From Saxidomus purpurata (lineage: Eukaryota; Mollusca; Bivalvia; Venerida; Veneridae): a DNA stretch of 64,000 nt. Shown piece after piece: positions 44,910-55,489 of the stretch. The stretch is taken from assembly GCA_022818135.1 (NCBI GenBank), contig JAFMSR010000019.1, positions 33,481,862 to 33,545,861 of the forward strand, in the 5' to 3' direction. The position numbers and the translations under genes are program-made. Numbering within the stretch: the stretch's first letter is position 1; each line of letters opens with the position of its first letter. The notes under the pieces were generated by a model. It did not search any database, was not told where the DNA came from, and saw nothing but the letters and a program-made list of their open reading frames with translations.

Positions 44910-45300
44910 AGATAAAAGTCCCAGGATCTCTTTGAATTGACTGATATAGTAACATTAATTTATTGATAGAATAATGATGCAACAACGTTCTATTTACTCT
45001 AAAACAATGTTGACATATGTTTTTTCTTTAGTATTCAAAATGTTTCTTCAAGATAAAGAGTTGCCAGATAGCGTTTCTTATTTTTTGCAATATCATTGAA
45101 AAACTGCGCTATGTTGCTAATATAAACATTGTACTTATCCATTCACAAAACAAAGTAAGGAATATTTTTGGTACAAATAATTGTAGGTAATTTCTGTCAG
45201 TAAGACATCTTTCTTGATAAAATGAGAACTACTTGTAAATGTTATCTTTGGACTTTAAATGATGCATTTATACAAAAATATATGTCTGATATGAATGATT
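44910..45300 (+). repeat. Dispersed repeat, copy 2 of the 33380-34430 pair
   Basis: CAGGATCTCTTTGAATTGAC and TTGCAATATCATTGAAAAAC match the first copy in order and spacing, with a deletion of the middle part. Confidence 0.75.
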
Positions 45301-45983
45301 CATCAAGAGCTAGAAGTTAAACTTTGTATTCAAGTTTTCAATTTCAACCCTGTTTACAATTGGTTAATACAGATAATTTTATAACCGTACTATGTCATAA
45401 AGAGTCTTATCACATAGATTGGAAATTAAAGCAGGTAATTGGTACAAACCATAACAGTGAATGAAAATGTAACTACTAGTGCTGTAATTTTTTATTGGAT
45501 GAATTCCATTGTTTGCTCGTAGGTTCACTTTATAATACTCTGAGAAACACCAAAAATAAATATACTATTATAATTGATGTATGCCTCATCACCTCACGCT
45601 GTATATTTAAAGTACATGTTGACACATGACCTTAGGTCGCCTCACTGTTCTATATATGTGCTTTTGTATTTATATATGTGCACATGGACCTATGGTCCAC
45701 TTCGTATGACAATCAATCATCATCAAAGTATCTGGCGTCTTCGTAAATCAAACTACATTTGTACTTTCAATGTAATGGCTGATTTCTGTCAACTGTTGTT
45801 TTTGTGTATTCTCGAACAGGCGAATGTACGAATAAAATAAATTGTCTTTTCTTCGTACCTTGCCTTTCGGGGGGATTTAAATATCGAAACAGTGTCCTTT
45901 GTTTGTCGCGATTTATGTCTTCTCTACATGAAGATATGACAAAATAAACATATTTCATGATGCCTCATTTCTACCTTTTTTGG
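45301..45983. other. Gene B last intron, no feature seen
   Basis: No exon or repeat recognised. Confidence 0.45.
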
Positions 45984-46471
45984 CCTGCTACGTGGAAGCT
46001 ATCCTGTCCGTTAGATCAGTACCTGGAAGCTATCATGTCCGTTGGTGCTATCATTTTCTAAAATTCATCCCCATTTTGTTTAAAAGAGCAAACATCTTGC
46101 AATCAAGTGCACATTAAAATTGCATCGAAACAATATTTCTTTCCGTAACAAAAGTTTCTATAAAGTAGGCAATTTTAGGAGATTTTCCAAATTTTACAGT
46201 TCGTCCGTGGAATTTACCACATAATTTGCTTGTTGATATGCAGTTCAACGTCGTATTTTTTAAGTGTTTGAGAAACTGTAGAAGCAAGGACGATGGAATC
46301 GAAGAAGAAATCGGCAAAACATTCCGCATAAGTTGGTAAGGTTGTCGGGAGACAATGCAGCGTGAAAGTATTTAAATACTTGACAAAATCCGTCCAAAGC
46401 GACGAAAGAAAACGGCTATTGTGACCGTTGCAGCTACCATGAAAGTCACGTGATTCCCCAGCGCGACTGAA
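45984..46471 (-). repeat. Dispersed 490-bp repeat, right arm of an inverted pair
   Basis: Reverse complement of 40719-41206 with scattered indels; for example GCCTGCTACGTGGAAGCTAT opposes ATAGCTTCCACGTAGCAGGA. Transcripts of gene B could fold the two arms together across about 4.8 kb. Confidence 0.82.
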
Positions 46472-46715
46472 GGAAATTGAAAATTGCAAACCATACATCA
46501 ACGTCAACGAGTTTAACACGGGTAACAAAAATATGCAATTATGCAAAATACGGAATTAAGCTAACCTAATGTTGTTTTTAGACATATCACACCTATTTTC
46601 AAGTAATTGTACAGCTAGATAAAAGTATGCAATATAAAGACACAGTTCTCATATTTTTGCAATATGACATCTATCTTCATGAATTTCAATTTAATTACTA
46701 AACTAAGTGAGAAAA

Positions 46716-46772
46716 TTGGCTCCCGTGGGTATTGAACCCAGAACCTCATGATCTCAAGGTTGTGCCACGGTT
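46716..46772 (-). other. tRNA-like segment, probably SINE-derived
   Basis: The - strand reads CCGTGGCACAACCTTGAG, ATCATGAGGTTCT and GGGTTCAATACCCACGGG, with a good B box and T stem-loop and an anticodon-like hairpin, but no matching acceptor stem was found. Confidence 0.4.
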
Positions 46773-47341
46773 AAAAATATGCACAACTATTAAATCCAAA
46801 GCTTATAAAATGGTCATAAAACAGGAAGTACTCAACCTTTACAGCGCAGTAATAAATTTCTAAATTAGGGGTCCGTGAAAAAAAAACTGTATATAGCCCG
46901 TAAGGTATGAACTATTCTGCAATCGTTTAAAGCTGTCTGTACTGTTTTTGTTATATTGTCTTATCGTATGCTACATTCAAACAGCAGCTTAATCTGGTCT
47001 TTCTTATACTACTTTCCAAGAGCGCAGTTTTACAGTTGTTATCAGCACATTTTACAATTAAACTGTCTACGGATTTTGAAATGTAGCATGCTAACTATGG
47101 CCTTGGGATTAACAGCCCCCATGCCATAAATCAGCTAAACTCAGGCTTTTCCTTGAAAGCAGCGCTTGGAATGTTTTCGTAAAAATAAACGTCATATTTG
47201 TCGATCAGGCATTTGTCTTAGAAAGATAAAGTAATTGCAATTATAATTTTAAAAGTAAATTTCACTGGTAGGGAGAGGAAAACATAGAAAACATTAATAA
47301 TAACAACTGTTACAGAGTTTGGAATTGGTTAATATTACTCT
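46773..47341. other. Gene B last intron, no feature seen
   Basis: No exon or repeat recognised. Confidence 0.45.
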
Positions 47342-47626
47342 TTAAAGCTGCTCGCTCTCAGCTGCCGTTGAAAAAATAACATTTTCAACAATGGTTATAC
47401 CAATACACAAAATGTAAAACTAATAGCTAGTATCAACAATATAAGTATACATCTAGGTAGGAATTGGCAAATATTTCGTAGTGTATAATTTTAGATTTAC
47501 AGATATGCTTATCATGAATTTATACTGGAACCTTTTTATTTGACTATTAGTTCTAAAATATGTTATTTTTATAGAGTTTGATGAACTTTATTTTTTTCAT
47601 AAAAATCTAAGAGCGAACAGCTTTAA
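47342..47626 (-). mobile_element. TTAA-flanked MITE family 1, complete copy
   Basis: TTAA at 47342-47345 and 47623-47626; 277-bp element with ends AGCTGCTCGCTCTCAG and CTAAGAGCGAACAGCT; same orientation as 12514. Confidence 0.85.
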
Positions 47627-47934
47627 CCTATGTAAACCTACTCTGACAAGAATCCGAGGCCTGAAATCAAACTCAAAATACTTTTGAGAAGATTCCCTAT
47701 TTTAGACTCAATTCAAGTGTTCATTTTCACATCAAATTTGTGCATGTACATCTTTACTTTATAGTCTTACCATTTTATTTGCCACTATTTTGCTATCGAA
47801 AGTCCCTTAAAGGACGATCGCAACAGTTTCATGGATTTATAAAGGTCATCTTTCAATAGATGAGAAACCTCTATAGTTTAGATTCATGGATATATGTATC
47901 AATTAATCTTATTAACTAATAATGACTCACTTTT

Positions 47935-48752
47935 CATACGCCCGAAGGGACGAATTATAGGAACACCTGCGGCGGGCGGACGGCGTCCACACAGGTTGTC
48001 CGCTCTCTTAAGTCATACAGTTTTTATCTGATCTTCAAAGGACTTGCTGAACATGTTTGTTGGCATAATGTCTCGGCAAAGTTCAGAAACCCTTGGGGAC
48101 TTTTGCATTATGACCCTTAAATTTCGAATTAATCTTTAAAAGGATCTCTTAGTCGAACTGTATTCATCTGATCTTCACCAATACCTGCGGAAGATATGTG
48201 TTGGCATAATGTCTAGGCTAAGTTCGATAACTAGACTTAGGCACTTTTGGAATATGGCCCTTGAATTATCAAATATTGGCCAACCAGCCTTGTCCGCTCT
48301 ATAAGTCGAACAGTTTCCATCTGATCTTAACTAAACTTGCGAAAATATTTGTTGGCTTAATGTCTAGGCTAAGTTCGATAACCAGCCAAATCGCCGTTGG
48401 CACTTTTGAATTGCGTCCGTTCAATTATCCAATATTGGCCAAATTAGCCTTGTCCGCGCTCTCTAAGTCGAACAGTTTTCATCCGATCTCACCAAATTTG
48501 CTGAAAATATGTTTGGGCATATAATCTGTGTCGAGTTCGATGACCAGCCAAAACAGCCAAGGCACTGTTTGGTTATGGCCCTTGCATAATCGAAAATGAC
48601 GAAATTAGGCTTGTCCGCTCTATATTTCAAACAGGTGAATTAGCCTTGTCCTCTCTATACTTCAAACAGGTTAAAAACACCTATGAATCGCCAGATACTG
48701 AGTTATGCCTCTCCTACGGGCACATTTTGTGACAGTTTGGCACTCTTGTTTA
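47935..48752 (+). repeat. Element with ATACGCCC ends and about 170 bp tandem units (copy 2)
   Basis: Opens CATACGCCCGAAGGGACGAA, has four units with TCTAAGTCGAACAGTTTTCA and AAGTTCGATAACCAGCCAAA, closes CAGTTTGGCACTCTTGTTTA. Matches 14078-14902. Confidence 0.87.
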
Positions 48753-48789
48753 AATAATAAAAAGAGATATATCTAAAGCAGTTACATAT

Positions 48790-49144
48790 TTAAAGCTGCT
48801 TGCTCTCAGATTTGGGTAAAAAAAAGAAGTTCTTCAAACTGTATGTAAATAACATATTTTAGAATATATAGTTATACAAAAAGGTTCCAATATAAATTCC
48901 TGTAAAATATATCTGTAGATTTGAAAAAAATACGCTACTAAACAATACAGCGTTGCAAAACGCTTTTGAAATTCCAATATAAACATATATTATAGCGATG
49001 CCGTAAAACTATTATTTTCAATTTCCTACCTAGATTTTTACTTATACTGTTGATTCTAGCCTTTAGTTTATATTTACGTATTAGCATGTCATTTTTTTTT
49101 TAATTTTATCTTTTTCAACAGCAACTGAGAGCGAGTAGCTTTAA
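48790..49144 (+). mobile_element. TTAA-flanked MITE family 1, complete copy
   Basis: TTAA at 48790-48793 and 49141-49144; 347-bp element with ends AGCTGCTTGCTCTCAG and CTGAGAGCGAGTAGCT; same length and orientation as the copy at 29635. Confidence 0.87.
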
Positions 49145-50320
49145 GACATACAACTACAGCTCAAATCAATATATTAAGAAAATGACCTCCATTAAAAGCA
49201 CCAAAACATGGTAAGATCTATTAGACGCGTTAAGAAGATACATTTTGTGATATTATTTTGTATGTGTGTTACTTTGTACAATTTGTCCGATTCAATTTAC
49301 ACTGAACAATCTGTCTAACTTCAGTTGCATTATAAACGTGGCCCCCTCCAACCCGAAACAAAAAGTCATTTTTCTCAATAATAAGGCTAGTCACATATTC
49401 TTTTTTATTTTTTTTCTCAGTGATGTTAGCACATTTCCACTGTCCTAAATTACGAAATTTTGAATGTTCTAAAATTAAAAAAAAACTTCAAATTTTATAT
49501 GTTATAATTGTTTTGTTTTACAATTAATCGATTCTCTTTTCATTATGTTTTAAGGGTGAGCACAATTTGAAATCGTATTTTATGTCGTTTCATGTAAAAT
49601 GATCAATTGCTTAACATGTGAATTGCTTAATTGCTTAACACACAATAGTGAATTGCCAATTGTAGAGGTTTTATTATTGATAAACCTGAGATAGGGATCA
49701 CTTGCACTGCTTTTGAAGCAATACTTTATTGTCCATTACTTGAAGGCTTATTAACTTTTTACTATATATGATTGTTTTACTTATCAGGTATTTAACCTAA
49801 CAACAAACAGACAAAACTTTAGAAATAATGATGAAAATGTACCGATCGTCTTTGACATACAAGTACAAGTTTAATTTGAATTTAGCGTGATTAAAGTTTA
49901 CGTGTCATTTAGCAACCTGAATACAGCCTCGTTACAGGTCTGACTTTAATAAGTGACACGACGGAATTGTTCGATATTAACCACAGGGAAAATAGAATAA
50001 TCATTCCAAAATACTACAGTAGGTTATATGCATGAACGTACAGGTATTGCTAGTCTAGGATTTTCATTATTTTGCAGTAATAATTATTTTGAATCGACAA
50101 TTAACAGTCAAGTATATATTACACCCGTTTTAGAGCAAAAAGAACCAAATACTATTAATAAGTTGATTTATGTTTGTTAAGTGACCTTTCCATGCAACAT
50201 TACATCTAAAACGCTGTTTAAGAGTGTGGTGAGCGGAGATAGGATATGAAAGTCATTTAGTATGACAGTCCTGAAGAAAGCATCGACAAATATACACATA
50301 ATTCTTTTTTTTCTTTTCAG
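49145..50320. other. Gene B last intron, 3' part
   Basis: No repeat or exon recognised until the pyrimidine tract and acceptor at 50301-50320. Confidence 0.5.
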
Positions 50321-50589
50321 ACAATAACCATGATATGTACTATCATAACGGTCACCCTTTTAGTACATTTGACCATGATGCAGACTCATCTGCTGCAATA
50401 TGTTCAGATAATTGTCACGGTGGATGGTGGTATGTAGAGTGTTCCTGGGTGAACCTAAATGGCAAATATGTCTCACCACCTGGAGGACAGTCTACAATTA
50501 CCAGTGGTTGGGGTGGTTTAATTTACTATGCATGGAAAGATCTTGCAACACTTAAATCTTCCAAAATTATGTTTCGTAAACATAAGTAA
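50321..50589 (+). CDS. Gene B, exon 10 (terminal): C-terminal end of the fibrinogen domain
   Basis: The acceptor is a long pyrimidine tract and TTTTCAG ending at 50320; the exon opens in phase 1 and ends at TAA 50587-50589, coding 89 residues. The calcium loop FSTFDHDAD, GGWWYVEC, VNLNGKY and the closing LKSSKIMFRKHK are all present. It aligns along its length with gene A's last exon. One difference is notable: before GGWW it reads AAICSDNCHGG, so it has an extra cysteine and lacks the N-C-A motif of gene A, which may change the disulphide or the ligand pocket. The intron before it is about 10.8 kb and carries most of the retroelement load within the gene. Confidence 0.92.
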
Positions 50590-52467
50590 AGACTTAAACG
50601 TTTATTGTGATTTCAATTGGCAGTTTTTGTTCGATTACATTTGATATTCTAAAGTTATAGTACCCTTGAAAATGGTCATATTGGTTTATAGTTTAGAATG
50701 ATGCTCAAAACACAGTGGATGCTTTAAAAACATATAAGAAATAAGTTTTACCAAGTTATTTCTGTTATTGACAAATACAAATTAAGTTATACATAACCGA
50801 AAGGGTGGCAATTTTATTTTTGACTAGGATAGTCAAAAAAGATTTTAGCAGACTTGCTCTATATTCAATGTAAATAAAACTGTTATACAGATCGTTATTT
50901 TTGGGTTATAACTATGGCAATATTTATTATTTTAGGAGAATAAATCATTGATTGATGTTTTATTTAAATAGTTGATGGTCGCTTTGAACGGTAATATAAC
51001 TAACTATGACACAGAGATTGTACAAAGCAATCAATAGTGTAAAAGTGAAAAGAAAAATCCCGGGTTAAGATAATATATCAAACCAATATTACATGTATAC
51101 ATGTACATACATTAATTGTTTGGGTCTAGTAATTCGCTATCTTTTTAGTTACGGAATAATTTATGTTCTACGTGTGCATCAGGAGAACTTTTCTTCACTC
51201 GGGCAATGTTACATTAAATTGATGTCTTAACCAACATTATGCAAGTATCTATTGAGATTTTCTAGAAAATGCAAAAATGTTCATGCTAAATTGTCAAAGA
51301 TGTCTTTTTAGTGCATATTAATAAAAAGTTGTTTATTTGAAAGTATGTCACAAAAACAAACTAGGATGTGTTAATTCTAAGCAAAACAAAGGTCTGGTGT
51401 GTTTTTTCTTGTATCTTATTTTGACAATTACAATATGTACAATGTACGTTATTAAACTGTATGTTTAACCTTATTTATCAGGTCGGTTGCATGAAAATTA
51501 AATCAGTTCGCTGCACGGATCTACGGCGTTTACTTAAATATATATATACGAGTGTGTGGACTTTGGGTACAACATGTATTAAGAAAATAGAAAATAGTTT
51601 TAAAAAAATATATTTGCTCATTTTCGTATTCTCTGCAATCTTTGAATTTTGTCCATCTATGTCGAAGTTTTTGTATTGAGAAACAGAGCTATACTTAAGG
51701 AACATAATTTTATATAATCGAAGCGAACTCTTCCAGCAAACATTGTTTTAAATTCTGGAAAGAAATTAAATGGGCGGGGGACGAGCTCGTTTCAATTGCT
51801 TTCATTCAGTTTCGGCATGATGCACCAACATTTCATCACCCGTGAAAATGCAATAAATCGTATTCCCATCCTGATTGAATACAGTAAGTCTGTCCAAATC
51901 GTCCTTAACAACATCAATTTGTAAAAAAGCTAAAGTCATCCATATTATGACCAAAGCTATTAAAGTAAGTAGCAACATTACTAGCAAATGCCGGATCGCT
52001 GAAATTATTTATATCAAATTTATGACTGTTCATCCGTCTCGAAACTTAATGTCGTGTTCGGCCCACATATTGTATTTTACATTTTGTGCATGTTATGAGA
52101 TAAATTACATTTGTAGATGTACAATCTGTATTTACTTTAAGTTTGAACTTAGACATATTGCATGAACTGATAAATTCTTCAGTTTGAATAATTCTAATGT
52201 TGTGCGTACACCTAGGTCTATTGCATCGACTTGAACAGGCATAGGGATAAGGGGTGAAGACGTATATTTTAAAGTAACTAAAAAATCCTTGAGATTTTTA
52301 CCTCTTTTATAGGCCAGTACTGAGAGGTTTGATGATAGCTTGAACAAATCCAAGTATTTATTTAAAATACGACCAATATTTGGTAGGGAATTCTACAACA
52401 ATCGACACAATATTAGTATGTGCATGTTTATTATTGAAAACCAGTGATTAATCCTATGTCAAAGTAC
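50590..52467. other. 3' UTR and flank of gene B, no other gene seen
   Basis: AT-rich; overlapping short frames on both strands near 51470-51700 and 51800-52350 have no recognisable content. Confidence 0.45.
50873..50878 (+). terminator. Candidate polyadenylation signal of gene B
   Basis: AATAAA lies 284 nt after the stop codon; another AATAAA lies near 50939. Both give plausible 3' UTR lengths, so either could end the transcript. Confidence 0.4.
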
Positions 52468-52714
52468 GCGCTCTATTAAACGCCTTGTCAATAGTGTCAT
52501 CAGGGTAATTTTTAATCTTGAAACATATCTAAAGATTCGGCAAAATAGTGATCATCAGATATAATACGACGATACCTTTTAGCTTCACTGTAGGGTATCC
52601 AATCCTTACAAGTTTTAGGATGGGAGGAAGAATATTCAAGCCTTTAAGATACTGTATTTTTTAAGAAAAGAAATTACCCTGATGACATTATTGACAAGGC
52701 ATTTATTAGAGCGC
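52468..52714. repeat. Inverted repeat, arms of about 45 bp
   Basis: Arms 52468-52512 and 52671-52714 are near-complementary: GCGCTCTATTAAACGCCTTG opposes CAAGGCATTTATTAGAGCGC, and TCATCAGGGTAATTT opposes AAATTACCCTGATGA. The 158-bp interior is unrelated. Confidence 0.82.
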
Positions 52715-53460
52715 GAACTTGGATTCATATTTTAAATACAACTTGTCCCAGTGGTATGAACAGTAACGCATATTTGATGTTTGCTTTTAACATATCATTT
52801 ATTCATTAGTCATCGTTTTTCATATAGACATGTTGGGTTTTATATTTATTAATCGTGTATTGAATAAATGCATTTCATTTTGATAAAACCCGCCGCATCA
52901 GTCTGATCCATATCTACATCATAAACCTTACGTTGTTTTTCATCACGCGGACGTTCGGGTCCATTTTAACGGACGTGAAGTATTTTTGTTTTGTATACTG
53001 TATGTTGTATATTTTCTGACGAAGACATAAAGTCGGAACATGTAAATTGAAAACTTCGTGTTGTCTTGATTTTATTTATACATCCTGATTGAAATGTCTC
53101 AAATGAGCTTGATATTTTTGCACTTTGATGACCTGTCAACTCCTTCTGCACCCATCTTACACTGACCTTTGTCAGTGCTACAATAATAGCTACTGCCTCG
53201 ATTGTTACTCAGCAACCGAGCACTAGCCCAAGGATGTTAAAGAAAACAACACTGATTATATGTGCAACATGAAATTAAATTCTGACATGCCTTTTCATAA
53301 AAATGAAGATTTTTTTTTAAATTGTACAACCCCATCTTACAGTCATGCGAAACTCAGTAAATGTTAGTTAATTCAAATCAGACATGATAGTTTCAGAAAA
53401 CAATAATTCGTAAGGTTAAATATAGACTATTTAAGAAAAGTGCTTCACCAAGTTGAAAAA
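52715..53460. other. Intergenic, no feature seen
   Basis: No gene or repeat recognised. Confidence 0.4.
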
Positions 53461-53519
53461 AAAAACAAAAATAATATCAAACAGGGAATGCCACATACCA
53501 AAAACGCAGCCTCCCCAAA
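53461..53519 (+). mobile_element. 58-bp core repeat, solo copy
   Basis: Identical in layout to 21378-21436, with one visible change (CCACATACC for CCACGTACC). Confidence 0.88.
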
Positions 53520-53639
53520 GCCTCAATTCTAAAAACAATTCAAGGGCAGTGTTTTGATATCATAAAGAGTGATCATTAAATTATTTGAGCCAATCACAAT
53601 TATATTTTGGTAACCGATTGCATAGAAAAAAAAATTGAT

Positions 53640-53870
53640 GTTTTTATATTTAAACATAATTAAAGGGCAATAACTCTGGATATACTAAGCAAACTCTAAC
53701 GAAAGTCATGCGTGCGCCGCGGCATTCTGCTACATGTACATTTGTTATAAGTTTTATGATTTTTATCCAATGGTTCTTTATAACACCGGACGGACGGACG
53801 GACAGTCTGACTAAGCCAAAACAGTATCCCTCCACCTTTAGCGGGGATAATTGAAACAATGTTTACTTAA
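53640..53870 (+). repeat. Dispersed repeat with GGACGGACGGACGGACAG
   Basis: AGGGCAATAACTCTGGATA, the GGAC run at 53790 and CTCCACCTTTAGCGGGGATA are typical of dispersed mollusc repeats; only one copy is in the window. Confidence 0.5.
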
Positions 53871-54219
53871 CAGTCTGGATGCTTCTTTTAATAAACTATT
53901 GTCATGATATTTGGTTAAGAGTATTTCTGTGGATCACCTGCGATAAAAGTCTTAATTCCGAGGAATATACCAGTTGACCCAAACTATAAGTAAGAATAAA
54001 ACTTACATAACAGTTAAGACTCAGTTAATAAAATATGCAATGTTAATCAATGTACATTACTTCTGTAAACAGCGGTGTTAACTTGTTGAAGATTGTTTTG
54101 TTGATACGCTGTTTGTTATATACACGTACTAAACGTTTTGTGGTTGGTATGTCTTAAAAAGCTCATCAAACAGCGGATATGGCATGTAATTTCTTATATC
54201 TTTATTCCCCCGCCACCTT

Positions 54220-54790
54220 CGAAGAATGAGGGTTATAATGCCAGCCGTCCGTCCGTCTACCAAATGGTGCCCGGATGATGACTCGAGACCGTTTAGGACT
54301 ACACGTAGCAACTTGAAACTTTACGTGAAAGTTGGTCATGACTAGCAGAAGGCCCATATTTATTTTGAAGTCAGTAAGTCAAACGTAAAAGTCACATTGG
54401 CCATGAATAGTAACACGGTTTCCGGGTGATAGCTCGAGAACGCTTCAGCATAGCATCTTGAAACTTGATGCGGAGGTCAGTAGGTCAAAGGTCAAGGTAA
54501 CATTAACCCGGAATAGTGAAACTGTTTCAGCATCTTGAAACAAGATGTGGTGGTTGGTCAGATGACACCTTTTGGTTTTGAGGCCAGTAAGTCAAAGGGC
54601 AAGGTCACAGTGACCCGGATGAGTTAAACAGTTTCTAGCATCTTGGAACTTGGTAATGAGGATAGTTATATGAGGGTCAATGTCACAGTGACCCGGAAAA
54701 ATAAAAACGGTGTCTTGCCTCTGGAAACTTGAGATTGGCCATGACCAGCGTATGACCCCTTTTGATTTTGAGGTCAGAAGATCAATGTCA
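54220..54790 (+). repeat. Minisatellite of the GGTCAAGGTCACAGTGACC family
   Basis: Four to five diverged units with CGAGAACGCTTCAGCATAGC, CATCTTGAAACTTGATG, TTGGTCATGACTAGCAG and AAGGTCACAGTGACCCGGA, headed by CCGTCCGTCCGTC. Confidence 0.85.
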
Positions 54791-54800
54791 CATAACTGTA

Positions 54801-55392
54801 TGTGGAAATTTCCACACTTGGTTTCTGTGGTCTGTTTGTTCACCAAATGTTCATTTTAAATATTTGATTTTATAAAGACTGTTTCAATACAATTGTGGAA
54901 ATTTCCACGTTATTAAACTTCGTTTTGAAATTGTTTTAAATTAAATGTCAATGTAATCTCTTCTCATTTCGACACCTAAAATTTGTTTGTTTGTTAAAAA
55001 TGTTTGTTAAACGAAAATAATCCTTGAAAATTTCATGTTAGATATTTGTTATATAGACACTATAATGACTGTCGTGGAAATTTCCACGTTATAAAACTTC
55101 TTTTGGGCTTATGAATTTTCAATGTAAGAAATGCTGTTACATGTATCTCATTTCATTTATACCTACCTCAGTCTGCAGATGTGTGGAAATTTCCACAATG
55201 ATTGCCTTGAAAGTTATTTTTTGTTACGGTCTTGATATGTAAATAAATATGAATTCTTGCACTCAATTTGTTGTTATTTTCCACCACATTTTGATATCCA
55301 AGAGCTGTGGAAATTTCCACAAAGCTAGAAGAGCAGTAAAATATCACCAATATTTTATGTAATTTTCTACATCTATTTGTGGAAATGTCCAC
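54801..55392. repeat. Six spaced copies of the palindrome GTGGAAATTTCCAC
   Basis: Perfect copies lie at 54801-54816, 54895-54908, 55073-55088, 55182-55197 and 55306-55321, and a one-mismatch copy at 55379-55392. Three of the perfect copies are the full 16-mer TGTGGAAATTTCCACA. Spacing runs from about 70 to 180 bp, with little conservation between copies except after the second and third (ACGTTATNAAACTTC). The core GGAAATTTCC fits the Rel/NF-kappaB pattern GGRRNNYYCC. Confidence 0.9.
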
Positions 55393-55447
55393 GATTTGAT
55401 GTACAATTGAGCGAAAAACGAGGTCTAAAATGCAGATTTTGCCTCTT

Positions 55448-55480
55448 AAAAAGAGGATTCTTGTGTAGAATCCTCTTTTT
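55448..55480. repeat. Perfect 14-bp hairpin
   Basis: AAAAAGAGGATTCT and AGAATCCTCTTTTT around a TGTGT loop, 55 bp after the last GTGGAAATTTCCAC copy. Confidence 0.85.
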
Positions 55481-55489
55481 GAAAAAATT

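Noticed and set aside
54801..55392. CRISPR-like reading of the spaced palindromes
   Set aside because: Spacing varies from about 70 to 180 bp, there are no cas genes and the DNA is animal.
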